From Perognathus longimembris pacificus (Eukaryota; Chordata; Mammalia; Rodentia; Heteromyidae): a stretch of 64,000 nucleotides of DNA. Shown here one piece after another: positions 32,366 through 44,290 of this stretch; position 1 is the first letter of the stretch; every line of letters begins with the position of its first letter. Under the pieces are notes generated by a model, which was not told where the DNA came from, searched no databases, and worked only from the letters and a program-made list of their open reading frames with translations. The stretch lies in contig NC_063170.1 in the NCBI RefSeq assembly GCF_023159225.1, positions 28,732,301-28,796,300 on the forward strand, read 5' to 3'. The position numbers and the translations under genes were made by a program.

Positions 32366-32615
32366 CAAAGGGAGACGGAGAGACAGTAGAGACCAAGTCT
32401 GTGAACACTGTATATGTGCTTGATACATTGTATATTGCATATGGGTCTACCTGACCTAGACAAGGGATGGAAAAACAGGTTGTAAGATATCACAAGAAAT
32501 GTACACACTGCCCTACTATGTAACTGCACCCTCTTTGCACAACACCTTGTAAAAAAATTTATGTTCAATTAATAATTAAAAAAATATTAAAAATAAAATA
32601 AAATAAAAGTTAAAA
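32366..32615 (+). other. L1 3'UTR, tail and 3' TSD
   Basis: Short 3'UTR containing ACAAGAAATGTACACACTGC, then AATTAATAATTAAAAAAATA and an AAAAT-type tail, then the TSD copy at 32600-32615. No long G-rich tract is present, unlike the 3'UTR-type repeats at 7430 and 14160. Confidence 0.85.
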
Positions 32616-32835
32616 GAAGCCAGGCACTGGTGGCTTATGCCTGTAACCCTAGCCACTCAGGAGGCTGAGATTTGAGGACTGAGGGTCAAAGCCGGCTGGG
32701 GCAGGGTCTATGAGACTCTTATATCCAATTAGCCACCAGAAAACCAGAAGTGAAGCTGTGGCTCAGATTGGCAGAGCACTAGCCTTGAGTAAAGGAGCTC
32801 AGGGACAGCACCTAGGCTCAAAAGAAAAAGTTAAA
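32616..32835 (+). repeat. B1-headed composite SINE
   Basis: GAAGCCAGGCACTGGTGGC head, CCAATTAGCCACCAG linker and right monomer. It begins directly after the L1 3' TSD, so before the L1 arrived this SINE followed the one at 26133 closely. Confidence 0.8.
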
Positions 32836-32845
32836 AAGAAAATGG

Positions 32846-33140
32846 GCACAATGAATCAAACCTGTAATCCTAGCCACTTGGTAGGCAGAAAGCAGGGAAT
32901 CCGAATTCCAGGCCATTTGGGGCATAAAAATTTGTAAAATCCCATCTCAACCAATGACTGGATGTGGTTGCATATACCTTTTACCCCCAGTTACTTGCTT
33001 AGTACAAGCAGGAGGATTACAACCCGGGTGGGCCCAGGCATTAAGCCAAACCCTATCTCAAAAATTACCAAGACAAGACTAATCTAGAAGTATAATGCTG
33101 CTTTGCAAGCATGAGGTCCTAAGTTTGAGTCACTTTTAAG
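32846..33140 (+). repeat. B1-B1-ID composite SINE
   Basis: Two B1-like heads and a final ID-like part (GCAAGCATGAGGTCCTAAG). Diverged; same architecture as 9108. Confidence 0.55.
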
Positions 33141-34221
33141 TTTAAATAAATCAATTAGCAGGACAAGTTGTTTAATTTTCCACAGCAACAAATATAATGT
33201 TCATCCACTTTTTCCACTTCCTATCTAAATATTTTTTAATAATGCACACATAGATTCTGCCTCTATTTTAGCTTCCTTCAATCTCATCACCCCAGAACTC
33301 AGTAGAAGGTTTCATATGTTGTGGACATTCTTTATGAACACAGAATGCAGAAATATTCCAAAACAGACTGTCAAGAGCAAGGACAAACCACGACCTAGCC
33401 CTGGGCCCCCATGTAATGGGCTCACATGTTCCTCTACTTCCCAGGGACCCATGGAAAAGGGTCCTCTCTAAGAGTAGAGACCATAGGATACATTCGACCT
33501 TCATTTTAATGAGACAGAAGAGTAAGCAGGCTGGGCTTGGCAGGTCCATTCATTTAACCTCCTCTTTGGAAACTCAGATTGACTTTAATGATAAGAAATG
33601 CAGGTTTTTCAGGGTCATCTCTCAACACTAATGGGACCTAGGCCCCTTTCTTTAAATAGACATTGAAATGTGCAGGACATCAGGCCATCCTTACACCACT
33701 TACTTTCAGCTAATCTAATGGCTACTGGTAATTAGACTGTGAAACTCCAGTCCTCTTACTTATTTGCATGAGGGAAAGTGAGAGTTTTATAAGCACCAAA
33801 GACACTCCGGAAACAGAAACTAGATAAGAGTGGAGAAAGGACTTCAATGTTTTCCCAAGGTGATTTGAGAGCCTTCTCCCTTCTGCTGCCTCTGGCCAGA
33901 TGTGGAATGTGGAGAAGTGTGGGTCAGCTGAATTCTGATGGTTTGGACATCCGTTCAATGCTTCCAGTGAGGCAGGGCAGAGCTGAGGTTGTTCTGCACC
34001 AGGTGGCTATTCTAGAACAAGTGGGATAGAAGAAAATTCCTGCCTCCCTTCTCAAATGTAAAAACGAGGGCAGGCCATGGAGCAGGGTGGGGACATAAGG
34101 CTCAGGCCTGAGGGGCAGCTTCTGCCTGGTCACCTGAAGCCCTGGGTCCTGACAAGTGCTCTCTCCCCAGCCTGTAGAGAAGAGACAAGTACCTAGGAGT
34201 CCTCTACATTTCCTCAGGATC
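33141..34221. other. Unassigned
   Basis: No repeat or coding signature recognised up to the truncated L1. Confidence 0.4.
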
Positions 34222-34231
34222 AAAAGCCCCA

Positions 34232-35907
34232 CAGCCATATGTAGAAAACTCAAAATAGACCCTAGCCTATCACCATGCACCAAGATCAACTCAAAATGGA
34301 TCAAGGACCTCAACATCAGACCTGAATCTCTGAAACTACTGAAGGACAGAGTAGGAAAGATGCTAGAACTTATAGGCACAGAAAGGAACTTCCTGAGTAG
34401 AGTCCCAGGGGCACAACAGAGAGGGGAGAGACTCGACAAATGGGACTACTATAAATTAAAAACTTTCTGCATAGCTAAAGACATAGTCACCAAACTAGAA
34501 AGCCAGCCAACCATATGGGAAAGTATCTTCACCAGCACAGCAACAGACAAAGGTCTAATATCTGTCCTCTACAGAGAACTCAAAAACTAACCCCCTCCAA
34601 GCCCAGTAAACCAATTATGAAATGGGCAAAGGAGCTAAAGAGAGACTTCACAGGAGAGATAAAAATGGCAAAGAAACACATGAGGAAATGTTCAACGCCC
34701 CTGGCAGTAAAGGAAATGCAAATAAAAACAATCCTGAGATACTACCTCACTCCAGTTAGAATGGCTTATACTCTGAACTCAGGCAACAACAAATGCTGGA
34801 GGGGATGCAGGGAAAGAGGAACCCTTCTCCACTGTTGGTGGGAGTGCAAATTAGTACAACCACTTTGGAGCACAGTATGGAGGTTCCTCAAAAAGCTCAA
34901 CATAGACCTACCCTATGACCCAGCCATACCACTCCTAGGCATCTATCCTGAACAACAGGTCTCAGGATATCAAAAAGACATCTGCACATCCATGTTTATC
35001 GCTGCACAATTCACAATAGCCAAAATATGGAAACAACCCAGATGCCCCTCTACAGATGAAAGGATCCAAAAAATGTGGTACCTGTACACAATGGAATACT
35101 ACATAGCGATTAGAAATGATAAAATATTGGTATTCGCAGGGAAATGGTCAGAATTTGAACAAATAATGTTGAGCAAGACAAGCCTAGAACACAGAAAACA
35201 AAGGAGCATGATCTCCTTGATATATGACTGTTAGGGTTGGGGGGGGCGGGCTAGAGATCAGGTCTGTGAAACCAAAAACTTCTTGTCAAATGGTATTTCC
35301 CACATGTTTGGATCAGCGAACTTACATTATGTAACTAAGGGGCTGGGAATATGGCCTAGTGGCAAGAGCGCTTGCCTCGTACACATGAAGCCCTGGATTC
35401 GATTCCCCAGCACCACATATATAGAAAATGGCCAGAAGTGGCGCTGTGGTTCAAGTGGCAGAGTGCTAGCCTTAAGCAAAAAGAAGTCAGGGACAGTGCT
35501 CAGGCCCTGAGTCCAAGGCCCAAGACTGGCAAAAAAAAAAAAAAAAAAAAAAATTCACATTATGTAACTAAAACCAAACAACTACTAAACATAAAAAGGT
35601 CTAAAATAGACCTCTCAATGGATCACAATAGCTCAAAAGCTATATATGTATGATCATATAAGACAAGGATAAGCAAACTCTATTGTTGACGTTATATTTA
35701 AAGTTCTAGGTGAATTTCCTTTGGCGTATGCCACGTGGTTACTGTATATGTTTTTGGTACACTGGGTATTGTATATATGCCTACCTGATCTAGGGAAGGG
35801 AAAGAAAAACGAGGGTGTAAGATATCACAAGAAATGTACACACTGCCCTATTATGTAACTATACCCCTTTTGCACAACATATTTAATTAATAAATAAATT
35901 TTTTTTA
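34232..35907 (+). mobile_element. 5'-truncated L1, split by a SINE
   Basis: Starts inside ORF2 (ICRKLKIDPSLSP) and continues through the Cys-rich motif (CWRGC...HCWWEC) to the ORF2 stop at about 35232-35234, then a longer 3'UTR than the copy at 32.4 kb. A one-base deletion near 34585 shifts the frame. A candidate 10-bp TSD AAAAGCCCCA is at 34222-34231 and 35908-35917. The SINE at 35339 interrupts the 3'UTR. Confidence 0.9.
35339..35556 (+). mobile_element. IDL-Geo SINE in an L1 3'UTR
   Basis: Forward copy with a long A-tail. The 15-bp TSD ACATTATGTAACTAA is at 35324-35338 and 35557-35571. Confidence 0.93.
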
Positions 35908-35933
35908 AAAAGCCCCAAACCTCCAATTGCCAG

Positions 35934-36215
35934 CTCTGTGTGTGCTCATGCACATGCGCAAGCCAGTATTGGGACTTGAACTCTGGGCTTGGGCACTGTC
36001 CCTTAGCTTTTTGCTTAAGGCTAGTACTCATACTCCTTGAGCCACAGCCCCCACTTCTTGATTTTTGGTAGTTAATTGGAGATAAGAGTCTGACAGACTT
36101 TCCTGCTCGGGCTGGCTTCCAGTCATGATCCTCAGATCTCAGCCCTAGGATTGAGATCTCAACCCTATCTAGGATTATAGGTGTGAGCCACCATCTCCAG
36201 TTCACTTCCAGATTT
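35934..36215 (-). repeat. B1-headed composite SINE
   Basis: Reverse copy; GTAGTTAATTGGAGATAAGA linker and a B1 complement ending GTGTGAGCCACCATC. It contains a short internal duplication near 36130-36175. Confidence 0.7.
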
Positions 36216-36520
36216 TTTTGGTGGTTAATCTTGAGGTATCCGACCCCAGCTAGGGATAGAGAAGGGCAGCTAGACCAAGGAAACATGGAAACAAAGAAAG
36301 GGCATAAATAAATCACGTTTCCCATTCCTGGTTGTCTGGTGGGAGCAGGTTCTGAGTCTGGCACAAGTGTTTCCACTAAACACAAATGCAGGAGGCAAGC
36401 CCCACACACTTTTGCTCCCAAGTTTCAAGAGGAGAGGGTCCAATCAGAAAGGAGGTTACATCTACTCATAAATACCTACAGCCATGAACTACTGTGTGTA
36501 ACAAATCAAACCAAAGATAC

Positions 36521-36851
36521 TGTGAGTTCCACTCCCGGGAGGGCTCCGTGCAGATGCCCCCCACATGTTTAAGTCTGCAACCAGTACCTGAGTTACCTAG
36601 TGTCTGGCACACCTGGAGGCAGTTACCTCCTTGTCTGAGGTCACATCCAATCCACCTGGCCATACCTCCTGCCTTTTCCTATATAATCCAGCTCAATACG
36701 AGTCCTGGCTCTTTTTCCTTTTCTCTCTCTTGCTCTTTTTCTCTTTTTCCCTCTTCTTTCCCCTTTGTCTCCCCATCTTGTGTGGGCTGACAGATTGCTT
36801 TCCCCCCAATAAACTACTTTCTGCCTGAACCATGTGGCTGGTTTCCTTACA
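36521..36851 (+). mobile_element. Solo LTR with 5-bp TSD
   Basis: Starts TGTGAGTTCC and ends TTTCCTTACA, 331 bp, flanked by GATAC at 36516-36520 and 36852-36856. TATA (CCTATATAATCC, about 36679), a long pyrimidine tract, then AATAAA (36808). Same family as the fragment at 511. Confidence 0.88.
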
Positions 36852-37065
36852 GATACATTCCCTTAAGAGGGAGGAGACTAGGGACAAGTCCAACAAGTAT
36901 CTGCAAGACCAGACCGAGAAGCGAAGACTTCTCAGATCCGGAACCGAACCCGATGACTTGGAAATCTCTGCCTACTCTACCCCCATGTTGGAGAATTTTT
37001 TTTCTTTCTTTCAAGACTTTCCTTTTACTGTCAAATAAATTTACTCAGCTTACCTTAAACACTTT

Positions 37066-37269
37066 TTTTTTTTTTTTTTGCCAGTCCTGGGCCTTGAACT
37101 CAAGGCCTGAGCACTGTCCCTGGCTTCTTCTTGCTCAAGGCTAGCACTCTGCCACTTGAGCCACAGCGCCACTTCTGGCCGTTTTCTGTATATGTGGTGC
37201 TGGGGAATTGAACCCAGGGCCTCATGTATACGAGGCAAGCTCTCTTGCCACTAGGCCATATCCCCAGCC
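37066..37269 (-). mobile_element. IDL-Geo dimeric SINE
   Basis: Reverse copy; the 13-bp TSD CCTTAAACACTTT is at 37053-37065 and 37270-37282. Its sequence is close to consensus. Confidence 0.92.
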
Positions 37270-37351
37270 CCTTAAACACTTTCTTGCCTTTCGGTTCTTT
37301 AATTGGTAGAGAAAATGAGCCGTACACCTAGAAGTGTCACTCTCACAGATT

Positions 37352-37586
37352 TTTTTTTCTGATCCTGGGGCCTGAACTCTGGGCAGGTGCACTATCCTTG
37401 AGCTTTTTTTGCTCAAGACCATTGCTCTACCACTTGAGCCTCAGCGCCATTCCTGGCTCTTTTTGTAGTTTATTGGAGGTAAGAGTCTCACAGACTTTGC
37501 TACCCCAGCTGGTTTCAAACTGCAATCATCAGATCTCAATCTCCTGAATAGTTAGGATTGTAGGTGTGAGCCATGGTGCTGGCTTT
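37352..37586 (-). repeat. B1-headed composite SINE
   Basis: Reverse copy with TTTATTGGAGGTAAGAGTC linker and a B1 complement ending GTGTGAGCCATGGTGC. Confidence 0.75.
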
Positions 37587-39249
37587 AGTCACCAGCATCA
37601 ACTGCCATCTTAACATCTCAACACAGGATGCCAAGCTCTGCACCTTCTAACTATACTTAGTACTTCCCTACCTGTTACTACGTCCCTCTCTGTCTTAAGA
37701 CTCACCATCCTTCTAAGACAAAGCCCATACACTACCCGTCACCTGTGTCTCCCTTTAGATACTTCCCTTGTCCTCAGCCCCTACAGCAGAGGTTCTTGCT
37801 GCCTGGCCTGGGACTGACTCCGCCGGTGGCACTGGCTCACATTCATTGGCTAGGCTCTGTAGGAGGAAGTAGGGAGCCATCACGCTTCAGCAAGACAACT
37901 GCCAGGAAGTCAGAACTCCCCAGAAGTAGTGATGGACGGCCCCCTCCTCCCTTACAGATGCATATTTTAGTTTCACCAAGTTTTTGCACAGGACTAAACT
38001 CCAGATGCCCAAAGGCAGAATGTGTTTCAGGGGCCTGTGTGCATCTACACCAGCTATGCACAGACGAGCCCATGCTGGCTGCCTTTAAACTCTCAAGTGT
38101 AGGCAAGAGGCCTCCCATGTTCCTCCTTCACTAGTCCCTGCACACTGTGCAGAAACCAGATGGCAAGTGCCTAGTTTCCTTCCTTCCTTTTTTGTTCTCC
38201 TTCCCTCCCTTTCAATTTTTTTCCTTCCTTCTTCCCTTTTTTCTGCCCTTCCTCTCACATTCCCTTCCTCCTGTGAGGTTTTTTAAAGTAAGTAGTTGAT
38301 GATTGAGAACACCAACCACCTCAGTAATCAGGCAGAATAAAGAATTTTATTTTGCCAAACTGTTGGCCTGCTGGCCTGGGGCCACATTGGAGGCCTTGGA
38401 AGGAAAGAGAGCGGGGGAGGTGGCTGCCTCCAGGTTTGCCAGTTACCTAGGTAACCCAGGTACTGGGCTGACACTTCAATAGGCAGGAGGGTCTGGATGG
38501 AACTTCCTCAGGGGTAGACCTTACACCTCTACCCTTCCTTCGTCCCTCCTTTCCTTCTTTCTCTTTCATCTGTTTCCTTGTATTTTCTAGACTCATTCCC
38601 TCCCACAACATTGTAGTGATTTCCAACTGATACTGTCTAAGGTTTGTTTTCTCCACCAATTTTAAGAATTAAAGGGCAGGAAAAATGTTTAACAGAGAAC
38701 AAGCAAGTGTCTTTAAAGGTGAAATTAACAGCAAAACACCTTGCACAAGGAGGGGACCTGGAGCTTGGTATGTGCAGTCCCTCTGGGGGCCCACTGTATA
38801 TAGTATAGGGTCACCTGTCTCTCCCCCCACCCATTGGAGCAGGCTCCTGGTTCTGTTGGTCAGGGGGTTCACATGTGTTGCAAGGAGTCTCCCAAATGGC
38901 TCCCCCATCTCTACTGAGTCATCCTCCATGGAGAGAATCATTCGCCATAGGCAGCTTGCTCTATCATTCCCCTACCCCAAGTTGGAACCCTCCTGGCTGC
39001 CATCTTTTACCTAGCCAACAAGGTCCAACTTTCCCTCACAATTACTCCTCTACAATCATTCTGCTCTTCCAGTTCTTCCTCCTTCCCTTCAGAAGACACA
39101 GGGTTTGTTTATCTATACTAGTTTCCCTTTTCTGCTTGTATGGGGCAATAACTAATTATTGAAGCTAGGAAATGGTACATCAAAGTCTATTCTCTTCTTT
39201 TTATTTTTTGTGTATAGTTTTTAAATTCCACAACAAAAGTTAAAAACAA
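37587..39249. other. Unassigned
   Basis: No known repeat head seen. Pyrimidine-rich patches lie at 38175-38265 and 38525-38570. Open frames of 90-130 codons overlap on both strands and show no domain. Confidence 0.4.
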
Positions 39250-39480
39250 GCCGAGTGCCAGTGGCTCACATCTGTAATCCTAGCTACTCAGGAGGCTGAA
39301 ATCTGATGACTGAGGTTCAAAGACAGTTCAGGTCTGTGAGACTCTTATCTCCATTAACCACCAGAAAACTGGAAATGGCGCTGTGGCTCAAGTGGTAGAG
39401 CACTAGCCTTGAGCTGAAGAGCTCAGGGACAGCACCCAGGCCCTGAGATCAAGCCCCACAACTGACCAAAAAAAGTAAAG
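39250..39480 (+). repeat. B1-headed composite SINE (well preserved)
   Basis: Good example of the second SINE type: B1 head (GTGCCAGTGGCTCACATCTG), linker (CTCCATTAACCACCAG), then the right monomer (AATGGCGCTGTGGCTCAAG). The right monomer corresponds block by block to that of IDL-Geo. Confidence 0.85.
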
Positions 39481-40793
39481 TTACAAATAAAAACTTCCCA
39501 TTTCTCTTGTAACAGCCTGCATGATCTGCAAACCCTTGATTTCTGTTTCTTTATGTGCCAGCTACAGTGGTGGGCAGTCTTTTCTTTAACTCATTGAGGC
39601 TATGCCTCAGAGCCTTTATATATACTCTGCCTTCTACTAGAAATGATTTTTTTTCCTCATACTTCTTCACTCTTCTCCAACACTGCTTTGCCTAATTACT
39701 TAATCTTTCTGTCTTTTGAGTTTTTATCTCATTTGTGACACAAAGATTGTCTTGTGTGAAGCCTTGCATTTAATCTCCAAGCCACCAAAAAAGCAAGGAA
39801 TTCTAATAGTTTGTCCCTCCCAGGATTTTTCATAGGCTTGTTATTAGGATAAAAGTATGAAGCATAAGGCAAACACTCCATAAACACCAGCTAGTATTCA
39901 TGCAAAAATAATGCTGTGTCCTCCAGGCTTCAAATAAAACTCAGTCCAGGAAGCTCCACCATGTTTCTCCAGTGATTTCAAGTGCTTCTGTACGCCCTCA
40001 TGTTTGCATTCAGGGGAAGGTGGAAGAGCAATAAGACTAGCAGGTGCTGTCTAGACACAGACCCTTAAGGCCATCACCCAATCATAGATGGTGACAATCA
40101 AGCCAATCTTAAAGACATGGAGGGCCTCTAAGTATAAAGGCTGTATCAGTTGGCTCAACTGGTTCTCTCCACTTGTTGCTGGCTTTTCCCAGAATGGCCA
40201 TACATGTTATCAGATTCAACCTGAGATTATCAGCAATAGCCTACATGCCAAACCCTTCCTCTGTGTGTCACCAGGGCCCTGGCCTGGGGTACAGCAGTCT
40301 GGTTAAGCTTTAGTTGGCCTTGAGTATGGCCACAGAAATTCAAAGTGTGGCCATTTTAGGGACATGGTTTGCTGGATTTGGCAGGGAAGGACAACTACAG
40401 AACATCCAACATTGTCCATGCCAATCCTTGGCATGTGCCATCTGGTAGATTCACCCCAACACTACTATTCTTTGAGGTTCCAAAGCAATAAAGAACAAAG
40501 AAAACACAATGGCACACAGGCAAGATTCAAAACCAGATCTGGCTGGCCTTAGGACTGATACATTCTTGAAGGCTACTTGACCTTCACATCCTGTCCCCGT
40601 ACCCTGGTTAGTACATCTGGGGTAAAGCTGACAATGCATTTCAAAACTTTCCTGGGCAATTCTGAAAATCAGCTAAGTTTGAGATCCATTTACAGGATCT
40701 CTACATCCAAACAAAATAAACAAAATGATCTCATGAGGTTTAATTTGTGACTGTAACCCAGTTTAACAACTAGCTTTAATCAGCTATCCATAA
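39481..40793. other. Unassigned
   Basis: Mixed sequence with no recognised repeat or gene. Confidence 0.4.
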
Positions 40794-41010
40794 GCCAGGT
40801 GCTAATGTCTCTAGCCAGTAGTTCTAGCTACTCAGGAAGCTGAGATCTGAGGATTATTGAAGCCAGCCCAGGCAGGAAAGTCCATGAAACTCTAATTTCC
40901 AATTAATCAGTTAAAAGAAGTGGAGATGTGGCTCAAGTGGTAGAGTGTCATCCTTAAGCAGAAAAAAGATAAGGGACGGTGGCCAGGCCATGAATTCACA
41001 AAAAGAGCTA
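40794..41010 (+). repeat. B1-headed composite SINE
   Basis: Diverged B1 head, CCAATTAATCAGTTAAAAG linker and right monomer. Confidence 0.7.
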
Positions 41011-41505
41011 ACTAGTCTGAGTCTATTGTAAATCATACTTGATCTTAATTCAGATCAGCCTTTAGCATCACAATATGTTTCTTTTACTGACTACATCTGT
41101 GTCTCAAGACAACATGTATGCCATGACTATGTGCCCTGTAGCCGCAGTCCTGTGCTCCTCTCACCACCTAGCTTCCTAGAGGCAGAAGTCAGGAACCTGT
41201 CACATCATGGTACATACAAACATTTCATTTCCTGGTCCCACACATGTGGCCTGGCAGCACCAGCAAACACCTTGTCATTCACTAGTTTTACAGTAACATT
41301 TTTGGCTCCTGGACTAGACTCCTTTCTGGCAGGAAGATTAGACCAAGAGCTGCATGTGTGATACAGTACTGTGCCCTCTGCAGGAACAAATTGGAATCCC
41401 CAACTCAGGAGAGAAGTTGTTGCTCATGAAAGAAGAGTTGCTGAGCTTATAAATATATTTTTAAATAAAATTCTTGTCCTCTGATTTAGGCATTGAAATA
41501 TGTTA

Positions 41506-41508
<3 letters not shown>
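41011..41508. other. Unassigned
   Basis: No recognised feature. Confidence 0.4.

Positions 41509-41558
<50 letters not shown>
41509..41558. repeat. (TG)n microsatellite
   Basis: About 24 TG repeats, directly followed by a reverse SINE. Confidence 0.95.
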
Positions 41559-41559
<1 letters not shown>

Positions 41560-41780
41560 AGTGGCTTGAATTCAGGGACTAGGTGCTCTCTCTGAGATTT
41601 TGTGGTGAGGGGGCTAGCAATCTGTCACTTGGACCACAGCTCCACTTCCAGCTTTTGGGTGATGAATTGTGGAAGAGTCTCATGGACTTTCCTGCTCAGG
41701 TTAGCTTTGCGTGGTGATCCTCAGATCTGAGCCACCTGAGTAGCTAGGATTTCAGGCATGAGACACAGGTGCCCAGCTTA
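41559..41780 (-). repeat. B1-headed composite SINE
   Basis: Reverse copy beginning CCAGTGGCTTGAATTCAGGG; the adjoining TG tract may derive from its tail region. Confidence 0.7.
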
Positions 41781-42111
41781 GATTATACTTTTAACAATTC
41801 AAAAACTGGGCTTCTGATAAGACACTCTTTCACTAAGTCTTGGAGTTTATCTCTAATAGCAGCTTATTTCATATGGACTATATTTGTGTCTATTAACACA
41901 GGATAACCCTCTGGTGTTCTGCTACCACTCACAAGGAGCCATAAGGAATAATAACTAATTTAATAGCTCAAATAAATGTTTAAATCTGCAAATTTTTTAA
42001 AGTATTAATAATAACACAGCCATGCTTAAACATCTAAAAATAGATTTCTGGTTCTCCTGATGAGACCCCTGTACAGTTGCTCAGATAGTCTTTGTGTTTT
42101 CAATTTTGTTG

Positions 42112-42365
42112 TTTGTGTGTGCCAGTCCTGGGGCTTGAACTCAGGGCCTGGGTGATGCCCCTATTTTTTTTCTTTTTTTGCTTAAGGACAGTGTTCTACC
42201 ACTGAGCCATAGTTTCACTTTCTGATTTTTTTGGTGGTTAATTGGATGGAGATAAGAATCTCACAGATTTCCCGGTCTTGGCTGACTTTAAACCTCTATC
42301 TTCAGACCCCTAGCCTCCTGAGTAATTAGGATTTCATACATGAGCCACCAGCATCTGGCCAAAAA
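42112..42365 (-). repeat. B1-headed composite SINE
   Basis: Reverse copy with GGTGGTTAATTGGATGGAG linker and B1 complement ending ATGAGCCACCAGC. Confidence 0.75.
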
Positions 42366-42398
42366 AGTCCTAAATAATTTTTTGTTTTGTTTTGTTTT

Positions 42399-42592
42399 TT
42401 TGCCAGTCATGGGGCTTGAACTCAGGGCCTGAGCACTGTCCCTGGCTTCATTTTGCTCAAGGCTAGTACTCTACCACTTGAGCCCCAGTGCCACTTCCAG
42501 CTTTCTCTATATATGTGGTGCTGAAGAATCGAACCCAGAGTTTCATGTGTACAAGGTGAGCACTTTACCACTAGGCCATATTCCCAGCCCAC
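42399..42592 (-). mobile_element. IDL-Geo dimeric SINE
   Basis: Reverse copy from TTTTGCCAGTCATGGGGC to ATATTCCCAGCCC. No clear TSD. Confidence 0.8.
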
Positions 42593-42624
42593 TAGAGAAT
42601 TTTCTTTCTTTTTTTTTTTTTTTC

Positions 42625-42840
42625 CAGATGTCAGTGGTTCATGCTTATAATTCCAGCTACTCAGGAGGCAGAAATCGGAGCATCATAGTTCAAAGCCAGA
42701 CTAGGCAGAAAAAACAGTGAGACTCTGTTTCCTACTAACCAGCAAAAAGCTGGACCTGGAGGCATGGCTTCAGTGGTAGAGCACTTGGCATGAATTGAAA
42801 AACCACAGGCTCTAAGGTATTCCCAGTACTGGGGGGGAAA
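42625..42840 (+). repeat. B1-headed composite SINE
   Basis: Forward, diverged: TTCATGCTTATAATTCCAGC head, ACTAACCAGC linker and a right monomer (GGAGGCATGGCTTCAGTGG). Confidence 0.65.
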
Positions 42841-43162
42841 TGATATATCTAGGGAAAACATTAATAGAACTAATGAGGCCACAACATTGAAATGAAGAGC
42901 AGGAATTTTAGACAATCTGCTTTCCACCATGTCCTGAACTGTGGCTTTAGTTAATAAATCTATTTGATTTGCCTGGTGAGCACTAAAACTGTCTGCCCAC
43001 TTTTGTTGGTGCATTTGCCTTGATGCCTGCACAGATGGCAGCTGGATGTGTGGATTGGCGTGGCTTCATTCCTCTCCATTTCGCCTTTCTGAGCCTCCAA
43101 GCTGTGTCTAGAAGCCAGACATGTGCTACCAGCCCAAGCTAGGTCCCTCCAGGTTTTTCTGT

Positions 43163-43163
<1 letters not shown>
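42841..43163. other. Unassigned
   Basis: No recognised feature. Confidence 0.4.

Positions 43164-43210
<47 letters not shown>
43164..43210. repeat. (TG)n microsatellite
   Basis: About 23 TG repeats, followed by reverse SINE-like sequence (TATTGGGGCTTGAATTCATGG). Confidence 0.95.
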
Positions 43211-43213
<3 letters not shown>

Positions 43214-43431
43214 ATTCCTGCATGTCAGTATTGGGGCTTGAATTCATGGCCTAGACCCTGTCCCATAGCTTTGTTGCCCAAGGCCAGCACCAGGACCCTG
43301 AAGTCTTTTTGTCTATGCAACATTATATGGGCATCTAATGACACAAGAGAGAAAAAGGCACTCTGAGTCTGTAATGGGGTAGTAGAGAGGTTTCATGGGC
43401 ACACTGGGTCACTGCCTTGAAGGATGGCAAA

Positions 43432-43625
43432 GAGAAACAGTGAGTAATCGTAGCTACTCGGAAGGCTGAGATGTAAGGATTGCAGTTCAAAGCCAGCCTA
43501 GGCAGAAAAGTCTGAGACTCCTATCTCCAATATATTACTTAGAAAAGGCTGAAAGTGGTGCTGTGGCTCAAGTAGTAGAGCACTAGCCTTAAGCCAAAGG
43601 AGCTCAAAGGACAGCACCCAGGTAC
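43432..43625 (+). repeat. B1-headed composite SINE
   Basis: AGTAATCGTAGCTACTCGG head, then linker and right monomer (GGTGCTGTGGCTCAAGTAG). Confidence 0.75.
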
Positions 43626-44092
43626 AAGGGGGAGAGGGGGAAGCAGAGGCCACACAGTGTCTCCTTCACTCTATTCTGCATAGTCTTGCAGGGTTGAGTC
43701 TTCTCTTTTTGCAAATGCCACCTCCTCTGAAGAAAGTGTTCTTGGCAGGCAATTTCTCCAAGCACACATTCACAGCTTTCTGTTTCCATTTCAGGGCTGG
43801 CTTTGTTAACCTGGTGGTGGCAGTGGTAGTGGTGACTGTCACCCTCCCTTCCTCATTATGATGATCCATCAGTCGCCAACACCTCACAGGCTGTCTTGTC
43901 AGCTTGGATGTCATCCTGCAGGGCCCACATTCTCAGCTTTCATCTTTCCTCCAATGGCAGCCCACCAACCTAGCCCAGCATCCTGCACAGAGCAGGGAGA
44001 GAAGACATGCTCAGGACACCAAGGCGAAGGGGCAGCAGGGAGTGAGCAGGTACAAGGGCCATGAGAATTCTTCAAGGTAAAAAGAGGTCTGA
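43626..44092. other. Unassigned
   Basis: No recognised repeat head or coding signature. Confidence 0.4.
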
Positions 44093-44290
44093 GCTGAGCA
44101 TTAATGGCTCACACTTGTAATCCTAGCTACTCTGGAGGCTGAGGTATGTGAACTTAGGTCAAAGTCAGCCCAGGCTGGAAGTTTGTGAGATTCTTATCTC
44201 CAATTAACCACTGGCAAGCTGGAAGTGGCGTTGTATGTCAAGTGGTAGAGAGCTAAACTTAAGCAAAAAGTTCAGTATTGACATAAAAAC
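44093..44290 (+). repeat. B1-headed composite SINE
   Basis: GCTGAGCATTAATGGCTCAC head, CCAATTAACCACTGGC linker, right monomer truncated. Confidence 0.7.

Larger units (their letters stand above)
26380..32599 (+). mobile_element. Full-length L1 retrotransposon
   Basis: A 6.2-kb L1 with GC-rich 5'UTR (26380-27325), ORF1, ORF2 (28532-32365, broken) and a 3'UTR ending in an AAAAT-type tail. The 16-bp TSD AAAATAAAAGTTAAAA flanks it at 26364-26379 and 32600-32615. The bases before the 5' TSD read TTAAAA, the canonical L1 endonuclease target. Such a perfect duplication and full length point to a recent insertion. One nonsense codon and two frameshifts in ORF2 make this copy inactive as sequenced. 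Its ORF2 3' part is very similar to the truncated copy at 34.2 kb, so they belong to the same or sister subfamilies. Confidence 0.97.

Noticed and set aside
37745..38134. 129-codon open frame as a novel gene
   Set aside because: No recognisable domain and no supporting context; cross-species conservation could not be tested here.
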